A model generated the notes under the pieces. It did no database searches, was not told the DNA's origin, and saw nothing but the letters and a program-made list of their open reading frames with translations. Shown one piece after another: positions 37,901 through 51,676 of a stretch of DNA of 64,000 nucleotides. How positions within the stretch are numbered: the stretch's first letter is position 1; each line of letters begins with the position of its first letter. The DNA is from Rotaria macrura. Its lineage: Eukaryota; Rotifera; Eurotatoria; Philodinida; Philodinidae. The stretch is from assembly GCA_900239685.1 (NCBI GenBank), contig OENT01000226.1, positions 70,150 to 134,149 on the forward strand. The letters run 5' to 3'. A program made the position numbers and the translations under genes.

Positions 37901-40893
37901 AATAATTATGCATTTGATCAAGTAATGGTGAACCTCGATATAGCCATATAAGTTGTTTACTATGACTTAATTCAATTTGCATCATTGAACCATCGATTTG
38001 TAGGACAAGTGCATGTATAAATAAATTAGGATTAAAATTTGTAAATACATTTCGTACTTTAACAAGTGTTCCTTCTTTAGCTCTTAGCATCATACGTTCA
38101 GGATACGATGAAAAATATCGATCGAGATAATCATTTTGACATTCATGAGTATGTGTTGAAAAAGTTTGATCAAGACATACATGTATATGTGATGATGGAT
38201 GATAATTTGCTGACATATTTGTTTTATCATCAGTAAAAAATACTAAACAACGAAAATCATTATTTTTTCCTGGTTCTTCACCAATGAAGCCATATCGACG
38301 TACATTTGTTAGTGCATCAATTATTAGAACACGTAATTTCAATGGTAAAAGTACATTTGCTTCGCATGGTTTGGAAAAATAGAGCCATTTCGTTGGTATA
38401 TCATATGTTTTACCATTGGTTTCATCAAGTACATTAATGATTTTCGTATGTATTAAATCAGCGACGAATGTATTTGTTATACCTTTTATTGGTAAACGTA
38501 AATCAAGATCATTTTTAATAAGAAGACTTTCACGTAAATAAACCATATGCATCGGCTTATAATTAATATAAATCGGGCGATTTATCGGTTGTGCTGGTGT
38601 TGAACTAATATGTATAATACTATCATCTTTATCATCATTATCAGAATTAAATAGTAGAAAAAGTTCATCTATAGTATGATTGGTTTCATTTAATTGTTTT
38701 AATATTTGTTCATATTTAAAATGATTTAATTTTTCAATTTCAAGTAGAATTGCACAAAAATATTTTAATGTAAAACGTGCTTTTAAATTTTCAATTAAAA
38801 AATTTGTATAGTTTTCAATAATTGATTTACTGTCTGTTTTATTTTCAAAATTTAATTTTGATGATTCAGAAGAAAAACATATATCATCAAATTCTAAATA
38901 ACGTTTCATACATATTTGACTAAAAGTTTCTAGCCATTTTAAATCAATTGTTTGAAAATTTATTGTTGAAAATAATAAACGATAATCTTCAATGTCTAAT
39001 AAATCAAATAAATGTAGCAGTATTGATTCGCTTGTTGTTGACTGACGGAGTTTTCCTATATTACAAAAAACATAAGAAAACAAATCAAGTTAATATAGGA
39101 ATGATTCGTACATATTGATAGGTCTACACTTCTACTCCGAGGTGATCAACATGTATGTAGACCAATTTTTAAAAAATTTGTATGTATACAGATGTTTGAC
39201 CGAGATATTGCATTTTGCCTTTGTGTAATTTTCATTGATTCTGATCGAATTCACGGTTATTGAAAAACGTGAATACGAATTATCATGAAAGAATTCAAGA
39301 TTTTCGAACAGAATCTGTTATAGTTATGAGCATTTGAAGATATAGTCTACTACCTATCTGTACTACACGGAATATAATGTTTTTCAAATAGACTTTTTGC
39401 AAACAATTGTAACTTCAGTTCTTCTGACAATCCCGCAACTCCAATAGTAACAAGACAATGAAAAAATGTAATGCCTCGTTCAAATGTCAAAATGAACTCA
39501 AATTCTTTTTAGAATATTTAAATCTCTTAGATTTGTAATTAGATACATTCTCTCGAAAATCAATAACTCCTTTATTTACAAACATAAAGCACGAGTCAGA
39601 ATATGATAGATATTCATTAATCGACGTCTAAATCCCATCCTGCCAGCTCGTTGAATATTAATGAACAAAAACGGCTGGCATTTCATGTCCTACATAAGTA
39701 TACAATTGTTAAACAAAAACTCAGAAGGCTTTTATGACGTAAAACTATCATGGATACGTAAGTCTTCAGTTCTTGCATTTGAAAACTTAAGTCTATGACA
39801 AGTATTTGTATTCTTTTAAATTCTATTCAAAAAATATGAGGAATGTTGAATCAGTTTTTATTGATGCTCACAACAAATGTGATTATATACATGAATGACT
39901 AAATATTAGACAAGTACCAATCGTTATCTATCTGTGAGTCAATAATCAATGTTTGATGAAACCGTGTGGACTAATTAACTAGAAAGTTCATGCAACAGAT
40001 GGAAACTATCAGGTTGAGAAGTCGAATTGTACATTTCCAGGCGATCAAAGTACTCACATGTTCGACAAACTATAATTTGTTACATCTTACAACAAGCAAC
40101 CGTTCGCTTCAACTTTAGAAAGCTTTTTCATCCTCTTAACTCCCACTGAGTTGGTGTTAATAGTTCAGTCAAAGCTACGCTGAAATTGAGTTTACTCACG
40201 CTGAATACTTCTTTCTTCTACAAAAGTAAAAGAAATCTAATCAATAGTGAATAAGATAAGATTTTCCATGTTAAAAGATACACATCGATCAGAATACATA
40301 AACATGGATACAATGAATTGACCATAGTCAGATTTTGTTCTTTTACTGATTGGACATACTCTAATTGTATGACTCAGTTACCTATGTTCACATTCCAAAG
40401 CAACACTGAAGTGGATTTCTAAGATCTAATTTCATTGAGAAAAAATTTCACATACAAAGATGGAACTTTCAGGTTCTACGGCGAAAACCGAAACTTATGA
40501 ATATACCTGAATCGTTAGCTCTTTCAAATGTTCGGTAATTTATTCAATCATAAGATTCAATCTGATCGATTGTGAATGTTTTATTTACGAATGAATGTCT
40601 GAGAATATCACGCCTGAAGCTGTACACCTTGCCAACTTTTCTGTCTGTAGTGGAATAAAATTTCATAATATAGATAGTGCAAGGTTATAAAAAAGGAAAC
40701 CACCTGTTCCATTATTACTTCTATACTAATGAAACAGACAAAAAGGGATTTTTCTTTTTTACACAATCAACAAATGTCAATATATATCGTCAAGGAATAT
40801 TTCATGTTAGTTTCGTATGAAAAAGAAAAAAAGATACGTACGTAAATATTCTCTTTCATCATCGAATGGTTTTAATAGACTGTCAATATCCAT
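31920..40893 (-). CDS. SETDB1: Histone H3K9 methyltransferase SETDB1
   Basis: Eleven exons on the minus strand: 40893-40842, 39055-37718, 37171-36906, 36823-36550, 35359-35015, 34380-34151, 34097-33933, 33855-33744, 32496-32219, 32159-32089 and 32010-31920. Every junction keeps frame and the total is 1073 residues. Order: a coiled N-terminal part; triple Tudor (about 180-420; blocks [35 protein letters not shown]); a Ser-rich linker; an MBD-like domain (about 555-690); pre-SET with clustered Cys ([31 protein letters not shown]); and a SET domain split by an acidic insert ([13 protein letters not shown]). SET blocks are [33 protein letters not shown] and GTELCWDYNY, with post-[16 protein letters not shown] at the extreme end. 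All zinc and catalytic signatures are present, so it should be active in trimethylating H3K9 for transposon silencing. Introns 1 (1.8 kb), 4 (1.2 kb) and 8 (1.25 kb) are long for this window. RSBN1 lies 480 bp upstream on the same strand. Confidence 0.95.
33331..33353. repeat. (TA)n microsatellite in a SETDB1 intron
   Basis: A perfect alternating TA run lies inside SETDB1 intron 8. A similar run at about 31029-31050 lies in MED6 intron 3. Confidence 0.9.
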
Positions 40894-41373
40894 TCTAAAG
40901 AGAAAAATAACATGTATGAAGAAAAACATGTATACATTTGGTTAACTTCAGAATTAATTTTTCTCTGATTACAAACAATCAAAATATGGAATTCTTTCAT
41001 ATGATTGTAGTCTTTCCATCAGAGATTTTTTTCTTTCTTTCATTAACTTACTGTATAATATTATTTCCATGTCGTTCATTTGGCATTATATCTAAAAATT
41101 GTTGGTCATGACGAGATAAAACAAAATGTATTTCTTGTCTTCGTTTTTTGTTTACATTGTAATCTCATTTATCAAAACGAAGAAAACAAAACACAACAAC
41201 AGAAACATTAAATAGTCTCGAAAAAGAAAAAAAGCCGGACAAAAAAAAAACAAATCCATGCAAAAAAAAAAGGACTAAGACAATAACCATTGGCTATCGA
41301 ACAAAAGAAAAAGACTTAGCCACACATATATTTATTTATTTATATACACTATGAGATATCTTCTTCGTTTTGC

Positions 41374-44300
41374 CTATGTATCAGATATTGGACTGTATAG
41401 AGGAGTATATTCTTCTTCATGTATTTCACTTGGATAGTAATTTTTCAGTCTGACATGCCATGCAATTGATGTTACAGCTGATAACGAACGAAACTGATGT
41501 ATGACATTTCTCGGAATAAAATAAATATCCTTGAAAAATTAAAAGAAGTAGATTTAAATAAAAGAAGACATTTTATTTTATTTACATTATCATAGAGTGG
41601 TAAACGAACATAACGAATACCGTCACGACGTAATTGATTAAGTTTACCATCATCACACCATTGTAAACACTAAATTGAAACAATAATTATTATCTATAAT
41701 GAAAACAAAACCTAAAAGAAAAAACCACGGCAATTCTTCATCAGAAAAAGAAAAACTACAACTTAAAAATTACTTGATCAAATTAGAGTTATTATCTATC
41801 GAAATGTATTGTTGAACGTTATAATATCGAATAATGTTCTTTTTAATCTTTACTAACTCGATACTGCTAGTCACAAGACACAATGATATGGAAACTTTTG
41901 TAGATTGCAAAATGTCGACTATTGTATCATCCTATTTTGAGAAACCATAGATGCCTTTGAAATTACCTATCAAATACATGAACTCTTTTTTTTTGTAAAG
42001 TAAATAATGGAAACGAAGGTTCACTACTATGATTATTATTTATCATCTAAGTTGATATTTCTTATCACTTCTGTCATAAATAAGGGTTGCATGAACTGCA
42101 TCTTGTCTAACAAAATTCTTACCTGAGAAACGGGCGGTTCATATATATCGATTTTTAATCGATCAACAGCTTTTTCAAAATCGTCAGCGTGAAAACAAAC
42201 AACATCTTTAACCATTCGATTGGCTGTCGATCTTTAGAAAGTAAATGATGTTTAAAAAATAAAATATCGAAAGCAAAACACACATACGGTGTTCCAACAT
42301 GTACGGCTTTTAATATTCCAACAGCTGCTGTCGTTTCAAGTCCATCACTATCACAATGATCACTATGTGGTTTAGTACGATCTTCGACAAGTACTTCACG
42401 TGGATCAGTTCCTCGACCAATAAATGTTAAATTGCGTAATTCATTGGCCATGCGTTTCTTTGGATGACAATTTTTATGATCCGCTGTTGGAACGTATTGC
42501 TCACCTGGTCGAACCCAAAGGATAGGGCCATCGTTAGAATCTGTTCTGGATTTCATCTTTTGAGATGATAATGTCCCCCAAGGCATAACATATTGCAAGA
42601 ATGGATTTTCTTCAAGTTTATCGAGAAAGGCTGGAAAATAATCACCTACGAAAAAGTATATTATTAAAATTAATTTATGTGTGAAATTTAATACTTCACA
42701 CTCATGATTGATCTTCTAACATGGAATTAGAATATTAACATATGAATGACCGTTCCGCTCTATTGATTTTATTTTTATTCTGCCTATGTATGTTCATGAC
42801 CTCTCATGAATGCGTATGTAAAGAAATACTCACTTACGTGCAACGGTAAGCAATTGATCGAAGACAATTGCTTGAGATAAAAATTAGTAATATTGCAGAC
42901 GAATCAAATGATATTTTTCTTCCATTAGAATTGATATCGAAATTCTAAGAATCTTACATGTACCTGATTTGATAGAAACTATGCACGAAAATAAATGTTG
43001 AAATAGAAGTCTGAAATCGTATCACAAATAAGTCTATCACTAGTAAAATAATATATCTACTTACGGATGATGAGGTTTTACAAGTGCAACGAGGGGAGAG
43101 AGACGCGATGACATTTGGGATCTGTTTCTCTTACAATGGAAGTCTTGAAAAACTTTTTTTCTAGTCTACTTCGAAGACATCTATAAGATGTTGACCTAAA
43201 GATTCATTTTCATCTTGATTTTGAACTGAGAATGATACATCTACTTGAAACTCTTAGGGAAACATAGTCTTGAATATGAATAATCTATAGTTAGGTATTA
43301 TGTGTTAATACAACTAAGCATTGTTCGATTCCTCAAAATTGAGTTTTCGTTGTAACTAGCTACAATTTCACTTAGAAATTAATAGTATAATGTCGTAATT
43401 TACCAAAGCTGGCTAGTCAACAATGCCAAAAAAAAATGAAAACTCGGATTTCTTGTTAATGATAATTTTCATTTTTCAGTATGAAGAAAAGATATCAACT
43501 ACGAATATTGATTTGATCAGTTTATTTGAACAGATTGATGATCCAAGTACTATCTTTCAGTCACAAAACGATGAAATTCAACTGAAAAACAAATGTCGAA
43601 TCCTTCATTTGTTGCAACTGTCTATAAATCGATGTTCAAACTTGATACATTCTTTCAAACGAGTGTCAATACTGATGTGCTTGTGATCAGGATAATACAT
43701 TTTCTAGGTCAACGATTTCATCCGCTTTTGAACTATCATAAACATTGATGTTCAACTTAGCAGTAACTTATGAGATAGTTCGCAATATGAATAACATCCA
43801 TAACCTTAAGTAACAATAGCATGACTAACTTAGAACATATATTTTTACGAAAGACGTAATTTAGAATAGAAACGACTAGGATTACATCCGATCTGGTTTC
43901 TCACTGGCGATTTCTTTTCCTTAACATCTACATACGAGTGTTTTCGAATATATTAATTTTTTTTCTAAACTATAAAATAGAAAATTATTCCGATTTGTTT
44001 TCTTCAAGAATCGTAGAAACTCACAGGTTACTAACTGGTATCATTGATCATTCATTGAGTTCATATTTAATCTTAGTTACACATGACGCATGCTTTAGTA
44101 AATGCATGATCACTATTGTTTTACACTATCTCATTATAGATCAACGAACTCTTTTACTGGAATTAAGTGGACATTTTCAATAGAGAATATTCAAAATTCA
44201 CTACAAATCATTTTTCACCAGACCTATTGAATTACTATGAGATGGGTATTCATTTCTATGTTCGAATATTTTCCTACTATTTTCTAATGTCATACAAAAT

Positions 44301-47300
44301 CTTCTTACCACATTCTTCTTTTCCAGTAACAGTTCCAACTAATGAAATACTCATCAATGGTCCATAACGAAACGTACCATTGGAATATGTTTGTACAATA
44401 CGATTTCTATATTCTCCCATAGTTGTTGTTAAAATTTCTTTTGAATTAAATATATTGGCTGTTTTAACAACCATTTTCGGATATGTTAAACTAAAATAAT
44501 CAAGTAAATCCGGTAGATATCGAGCTCCATCATGTAAAACAGCAATCGCATATTTGGCACGTTGATTAACTTCACCATAGATAAGATTAAAAAAATAATT
44601 AACGAATAAATGAGCATTTTCATTGGATAAACGAATGAATTCATTATAATATATACGTACAAGAGCTGCACCACCATTCGGATGTTCCTCTGTATGTATA
44701 AGACTTTGAAACAATTGTGAACGATCATTATTACTATTTGTTAATGATAAATCATTATAAGGCGTTGAAATTCTTTGTTGTTGATAATCCATTGATGAAT
44801 TCATATTTGTTGATGATCTATTCGATGATGATGTTGATGTTGTTGTTGCTGTTGTTGTTGATGACGATGTTAATATACCATCACATTGTATTTGACTTGT
44901 TGTTGTCTGACATAAATAAACTTGAGAATCATTTGGACAATTAAGATCAATTGTTTGAGTTTCTTGTTCATCTTTTTGTTTTGTTTGTGTACTATTTTCA
45001 CAATAGGGTTGATCAATGAAATCTGTATAAGTCGATTTATCTGATTTAATTAAATGATTCGTCTGTGATGGTTGATGATGAACTTCAATAATATCATCTG
45101 TTGTTTGACATTCTTGTGTAATTGTCTGTTTTGATGATGGTAGATAAATATATTTACAATCACTCGATGAATTATCATTGATCGATGTTGATATAGTTGC
45201 AAATTCAGTACTCAACCGCCGTTTTATAGTTGATGTACGATGTTCATTGATCGGTTGATGTTTTTGTTTTAAACGTGTTGATGAACGAGTTTGAACGAGT
45301 ATATTTGAAGATTCTGTAAGAGAAAATGAAATCAATAGGTTTTCTATATAGTCAACATTGAGAATTCTCGGGAGTTAGTCAATTAGAAATATGATTATTG
45401 AATTCAAACAAGTAGTGTCATATTTTCAGATCACTGAAAAATACACTTGAACAATGATTCGAGATACTCTACTGATTATAAAAGAACTCTATCGTTGTAT
45501 AGCCGACAGACGGGGACATCAATGTTTTAGTGAATTTTCTTCTTCTAACATCTAACTTCATCAGTACATGCATGATATCGATTTTTTCAAAATTAAAATT
45601 TTCTTTTTATATATTATTCGTAGTAATCAGCGAGCTTTTGAAGAATTTTCATATGAGCAAAGTTGGATATTTCTAACTATGTGATACTTCAGATAACAAT
45701 CTGTCGGTCGGTGATTCTCATACGAGAAAGAAAACTAAATCCGATTGATTGAAGCCGAGTGCAGTTATGGAAATTTTTACTGTATTTTCACCACTTACAC
45801 CATGAAATGATTGCTCAAATGAAATTTGAATTTTGACATTCATATAATCAATGCACTCAAATATTTATGAGCACGAACTCGATTGTTTTCGATCGCAGTA
45901 TGATTTTGAACAGTCGATTGAATGCTATAGGGCTTCTTATTGTCTCTCGCTCACACTCTCTCTGTTTATTTGATTATCAATTACATTCCGTACAATCCTT
46001 TATTACTTTTACGCATGAAACTTAAAATTACCGACGAGAGTATGTCGAGAACATGCACAGATAATTCTTCTCAATCTAGTAAAGAGCAAGAAAATTACTC
46101 ATTAAAAAATGATACGATTCCGATATTTTTCTTTCTCACTATCACACAATAGTATTACAGAAGCCCTTCAAATCGTTCTTGTTTTGAAAAAAATATTATT
46201 TTAAAAACTTTCATTGACATTCATGATTTTCAGACAAGAAAATTTATAGTTGAATTATATTTTCGTGTCAATCTCTCACTCAAACAACGTACACCTCTCG
46301 TGCATTACTTGAGATCATGTTCTCAAACAATAGTCATATGATATTGACATTGTATTGAATATTTTAATCTCTCAATAGATAAAGTTCTAGCCCGTAAGCA
46401 ATCGAATGTTACACTGACCTAGTTTGAGAACAGCGATCAGTATAATGTAAGTTGAACAATTGATTTAATCATTCGTTTACTATTAAATCATGTATAAAAG
46501 AGATAGTTCCTAAAATATTTTGATTTGCTTCAAATATTGAAAAGTAATGATCAAAGGGGCAAGCATCTATGCTGATGAATCTAATGAACATATTCGAGAA
46601 TTGAAGAAGAACAATAAAAGAAGATGTTCACATTTTCTTAAGTGAATTCTTTCTAGACTTAAATCAGAATTAATCAAATTTGACATGATGTCAGTTTTTT
46701 TAAACGTGAAAAATACTTCTGATGCATGAAGTGACATTGTTGAAAATAAGAAAAATAAACACGTGATTTATACTTGTTGTTTTAGAATTTCTACAATATT
46801 CTAAATGTGTATTTAAGTTATCATCAATAAAATCGACTTCTAAATTTATTTCTCGTTCGTATGATGCAAATGAATACGTATCAAAACATACTTATTGTAT
46901 TGATTTGCTGTTTGGTTGGTTTCGTAGCTAATTTTTGTCGTTTTTTATCTTGCTGTTCATTTTGTGATTTCCGTTTGTAACCATTTATTTTTGGTGTTGT
47001 TGTCATTTGTTTCTTTAATGTATTTTCATCATATATACCAGTATGATTATTTATCATTGTTGTCGTATGATCATATACTACTGATGAATTTATTTGTGCC
47101 AGGTCACTTTCAATGAATGATGTTCGCCGAGTTGTTATGATTCGACGTGAGAAATCACTTGGCGATGATAATTTATTTGTTGTTTCTGTATGTGTATTAA
47201 AAAATTTTCTTGAAATCATTTTTGTTGTGGCTTGTTCATTCGATTGATGTAAGAGATTTGTTGTTGGATTGATCGATAATGTTTCTGTTGACGATGACGG

Positions 47301-47676
47301 CGAACATACGCGTCGTATATGTAATTTAATTGATGCATGTTCATTCGGTACATCTATCGAACGTATTGTTGTTGATGATGTACCATTCGATGATAGAAGA
47401 TTGTATGGTGATAGTTGATTTTGTTGATTATTTGTTTTACATTTAATTATTTTCGATTGAATATGTTGTTCATCATTATCATCGGTATTCAAATAATTTG
47501 TATTATTACTAGTCTAAAGAAGAATGCTGTTAACAATTGTTTTGTACAAGTAAATGAGAATGAAAAGAAAAACAACACATCCGAAGAATGACAAACAGAA
47601 AGAAAGTTTTCTTTTTTGGTACCTTGATTTCATCTGATATATTTGATGTTGACACGATTTTATTAATATCAGCCAT
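41374..47676 (-). CDS. RSBN1: RSBN1/KDM9 family (JmjC-like histone demethylase)
   Basis: Seven exons on the minus strand: 47676-47623, 47513-46892, 45313-44309, 42645-42288, 42231-42123, 41669-41586 and 41529-41374, giving 795 residues with all junctions in frame. Residues 1-430 are Ser/Thr/Gln/Asn-rich low complexity. The conserved RSBN1 domain starts near [16 protein letters not shown] and runs through [66 protein letters not shown] (here NDGP), [51 protein letters not shown] and [23 protein letters not shown]. The His-Ser-Asp triplet in TKPHSDH matches the HxD pair of the family (DPY-21/RSBN1), which binds Fe(II) in JmjC enzymes; DPY-21 removes a methyl from H4K20me2. Introns 2 (1.6 kb) and 3 (1.7 kb) are long. 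This is a nuclear protein; the substrate here is inferred from the family. Confidence 0.93.
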
Positions 47677-50428
47677 GAGTTCATTTAAATTAGATAATTG
47701 ATAGATTAATCTATATCATGTCTTTTACGTTCATTTATTTGACACTTTATTGATCGTGTAATGAGTCAATTGAAAAAAAAACATACACAATAAGCTTAAT
47801 CGATTAGAACGAAGAGAAACGATGAATTTCTTACAGTAAAGTTAAGGGACTCGATTTGATAGCCAATCAATATACGTCAGCCATGAGTAACTTGGATAAA
47901 ACTCTATAAAACTCTAAAGTAAAAGATGAGTTATACAAGACCGCGTCAGATGTTTTGTTATCAGTCATTTAGGTAAATTTGTATATCGAATAAATCCGAG
48001 CAAGTGATAATAGATGTCACTAGAAGTATATCACTTGATCGAAAGATGGTAAGCAGCGATACGAATAGCAAGCGTACCAAGCATAATCAAAGTGTACACA
48101 CCCCGTGCTAAATCTTGAGTGCACACTGTTTTGTGCGCTGATGAAAATGAAACAAAATGTACGCAGAACACTATGTTTAAAAAATCGTTATGTTGCGTTT
48201 CATGAAAAAATTGGGTTTTTACATGAGTTAAATCTGACATCAGTGGATGCGAAAAGCTTATTTTGTATCTACGACCTCTGTTCTTCATTTTCTCTATCGA
48301 CTAGTGCTGATTTTCTATTTCTTTCTTACTTAGAAAGTATTGACCATTTTTTTCTTTCCTCTTTTGACATGAAGCGAATAGATTGTTGAACAGACATAAC
48401 AATGAATACGTCATTTTTTCTAGATTATACCGTTAATTTCGATATATACATTTTGACATCCTTTGGTTACAAAAGGAAAGTGAACCGATTTATTCTGTTC
48501 AATAAACCAAAGTGTGAGAAACCATTTTGCATTTCAATTCTATTCGGAACGCTGATAGTGAGCGAGCGCATCTTTATAAATAATCGGTATCGCTAGCGAC
48601 AGAAATGTATTCAAAGTACTTTATGTGACATTAAAAAAGGATATCTTCTCTTTAACTGGACATGCTTAAGTACAATTGCATGATAATTCTTCACATAATT
48701 CTAATCCTCATTTTGCTTACGAGTTGTAAACATACCTGAAAGTCGACTTGCTTCTTCGTTGTCGATATATTTCAACATTTTGTACTCATATCAGAAATGT
48801 TTTTTAAAATGTACTTCTTCTACATGTTTTCTTATCAGTTGTAAAACAAACTATGAGAAATGTATTCGTAAATGTGCATAAAAACAAGATGACTTTTATT
48901 TCTAGTGGACATGAGGTAAAGAAAAACTAATTCATGTAAGTGTCAGTTGAAATGTAGTCGAATACTGTATGAAGATAAATTCGTGTGATAGCATCGGTAA
49001 TTTCGTCTTCTTTTTTCAGTGTATTTCTCAGCATTTTGTATATGCAGCATACTTATGAAGAACTTATACATAGATGTGGTTCAAGTTCTGGAACAATAAT
49101 TTCTAATTGTAGAGCTATGAAACAAATAATCTTTGACAACACGTTCGAACATTGTAGCTTTCACGAATACTTTTTATTGTTGCAAAACTAGTGAATACTT
49201 GTGACATATGAGGCTGGATTGTACAACTTTGCATTCAACATTTGAAAAACAAATACTAAAAAGCAAACATCTTTATAGGTATCCAATATTTAAGTCATTA
49301 CAATTGATGATCGAATTTATCGTGATATTTGAGAACACATTAAATTAATATGTTAATCCAGGGCTAACTGTGACACTTATGTCCTGATTTTTCAAGATTT
49401 ACGCAACTATTGTATCATTGTTGATTATTAACAGTATTTTGGAGATGGCTATCTCATATAGTTTTCGATTGTGCATTACTGTACGAAATATTGGATCCGC
49501 TTATTTTAGCATTTCACTTGATTAAATAAAGTTTTCTTATAGATATATATATATATCGAATCTGCAGATGTGCTGGTGCGCAGATTTTTTTCATTTTACG
49601 GCTCTTGTCCTGCTAATAGTGCGATTTCGGCTAGAAAAGAAACGAGACTCCAATAGTAAGGGATGCTTTCTATCCAATATCACATGTCTGAGGATAATAA
49701 AACGCATACACAATGTTTTATTAGAGGGAGCAAACAAAAAGAAAAAAGCAGAACTCGAAGTATGTATTCGACGAAGAAAGCTTCATTCTGAACAATAGTA
49801 CCACGATAAGGCTTGAAATGTCTTAGCCATTTTCCTGATTTTCCGACGTATACTGCAGCAATCCCTGCTGATCTTCCTGATTCGTCTAGATTGAAATGAA
49901 AATTTTCATGCTCGAACTCAATATATCAGAGCTGTGAGTGACAAGAATCATAATTGTCGAAACTTTTAAATACTATTCATTCATGGAAATCATCTAATAC
50001 TCCAAACTAATTCTGTTCGTTTTACAATTTCGATCCTTTGCTATATTTGAGTGATTGATGATTATGATGTACCTTAAGAGAGATATCCTGCTTATCAAGT
50101 TTAATGTCAGACGATGTGATTAGGTCGTTGCGATTTTTAAGACACGATGAACAACCTTTTTCATAGATCAATCATAAATTCGAAAAAACTGAATTAGAAC
50201 TTGCATGCACATTCGTATAAGTAGTTTTGACTCAGATGCCAAATATGTCGAATAATTATCTTAGCATATGATTGGCGCTAAAGTTCTCATAATACGTAGG
50301 TATGTTGATAATTAATTACATCTGTATCATGAACATTGATATTAGTATCAATGATTTCATCGTATTCTTTTAAAAGGAACCAAACAGATAAATTTAATAT
50401 AATCGATACAAATATTATCATATTTACG
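47677..50428. other. Intergenic region upstream of RSBN1 and of the chromodomain gene
   Basis: This 2.75-kb region separates two divergently oriented genes and must hold both promoters. Open frames at 48031-48596, 48985-49191 and 49568-49798 lack family features and splice partners. A (TA)n run lies near 49546-49556. Confidence 0.5.
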
Positions 50429-51107
50429 ATGTCAACAAGAATTGATAATAGCAATGAAAATACTTGGAATAATATCAAAGTAATAAATAAAAAAAGAAAA
50501 GATTTTTTTTTGTTTTTTTTTTCAAAAATTCATATTTTAGGCATTTTTTAATCCTCAAAATTCAATGATCATAATAGCTATCATTTGTTTGATGTTTTTT
50601 TTCATTACTTTATGTCTCGTATTTATAATAATTCAATTATTAAAGAAGAAACGCCTATATAAGAATAGAACAAAAACAACACCAACTAATATACCTAATC
50701 ATTATCCAAAAGTAGAACATCATTTAAATATTCCACCATCACCTATTCAAATGGGTCTAACATCAAATCAAATAGCTTCATTAGGAACAATTAATTCTAC
50801 TACTAAAGATATTAAAATTCAAGAATCCTTACCAACAACAAATATTCCTCTATCAGCACATGAAAGTAATAAAACGCAATCGTTTGATAATTTTGAAAAT
50901 GAACTTAAACGAACGTGCCAAGAAAAAGGTATTTCATCATCTCATACAACAAACGTATCATCGATTCATGATGATGATGTTGAAACTGTTAATGAAGTAC
51001 TCGGCATGGAAGAACGTAATGGAAAAGTTTATTATAAAGTTAATTTTACTGGTCATCCATCAGATTATACGGCATGGGTGTGTGAAGAAGACTTAATACC
51101 TGAATAA
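50429..51107 (+). CDS. Small single-pass membrane protein with C-terminal chromodomain
   Basis: Two exons, 50429-50479 and 50541-51107, are joined by a 61-bp intron (AAA|GTAATA..ATTTTAG|GCA) to give 205 residues. The first exon supplies a short polar N-terminus (MSTRIDNSNENTWNNIK). Residues 26-48 are one strong hydrophobic helix (IIIAIICLMFFFITLCLVFIII) followed by LLKKKRLYKNR, so the C-terminal part should face the cytosol or nucleoplasm. Residues 55-160 are low-complexity linker. Residues ~164-205 match the chromodomain core: EVLGMEERNGKVYYKVNFTGHPSDYTAWVCEEDL. The aromatic positions of the methyl-lysine cage are partly kept (Tyr in VYYKV, Trp in TAWV), but the protein stops right after EDLIPE, so the usual C-terminal helix is missing. 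It may tether methylated chromatin to the nuclear envelope, or be a decayed chromodomain. Function is inferred. Confidence 0.7.
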
Positions 51108-51676
51108 TAACAATAATAAAATTTTCCTTGAACTTTGATTATTGTATACAAGGTGTACAGAATAAATATACATACTTAAAACATGATCTAGAATAACTGT
51201 TCTTGAATAAAAGATAGAATATGACATTTTTAAAGACAAATTTCTACAAGGTTTTCCATGATTCGTCTAAACGTGATCTTATCTAATAATTTTACTGAAG
51301 CCAACCCTCTAATTATTCCGAAATAGATATTGTGTAATTACTCACAACGAAACAATTTCAACTACCTCATCGTGTGTGAGGTCAGGCTTTATTTATAAGA
51401 TAAAACTCATCGAAGTAAGAACAGTCTTAAACAATGTAATACTCTTAGATCTCCTGTGCATAGTTATAGCTATTTTATGTCAATATCAGCCAGTGGCATG
51501 CTATCGGCCAAACATAGAAATAATATCATTCGATATCTCATAGATATCATGCGAATGAAATTGCCATAAAATAGCTCTCATATGGTACAGAAAACCTATA
51601 GGAACATTAAATTGTTTAAGTTTTGTGTGGTTGGGTTTGAATGGGAATTTTCTTCGCAATGATACTGACATCCACT
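51108..51676. other. Intergenic stretch between convergent genes
   Basis: This is the 3' flank of the chromodomain gene, with AATAAA-type words near 51114 and 51161, and of the peptidase-lectin gene. No other feature is seen. Confidence 0.5.

Noticed and set aside
44486..44944. Open frames on both strands overlapping RSBN1
   Set aside because: They are shadows of the RSBN1 coding exon in other frames; the Met/Leu-rich plus-strand frame comes from its trinucleotide runs.
48031..48596. Cluster of three overlapping frames upstream of RSBN1
   Set aside because: No family features, no consistent exon chain and low-complexity amino-acid use.
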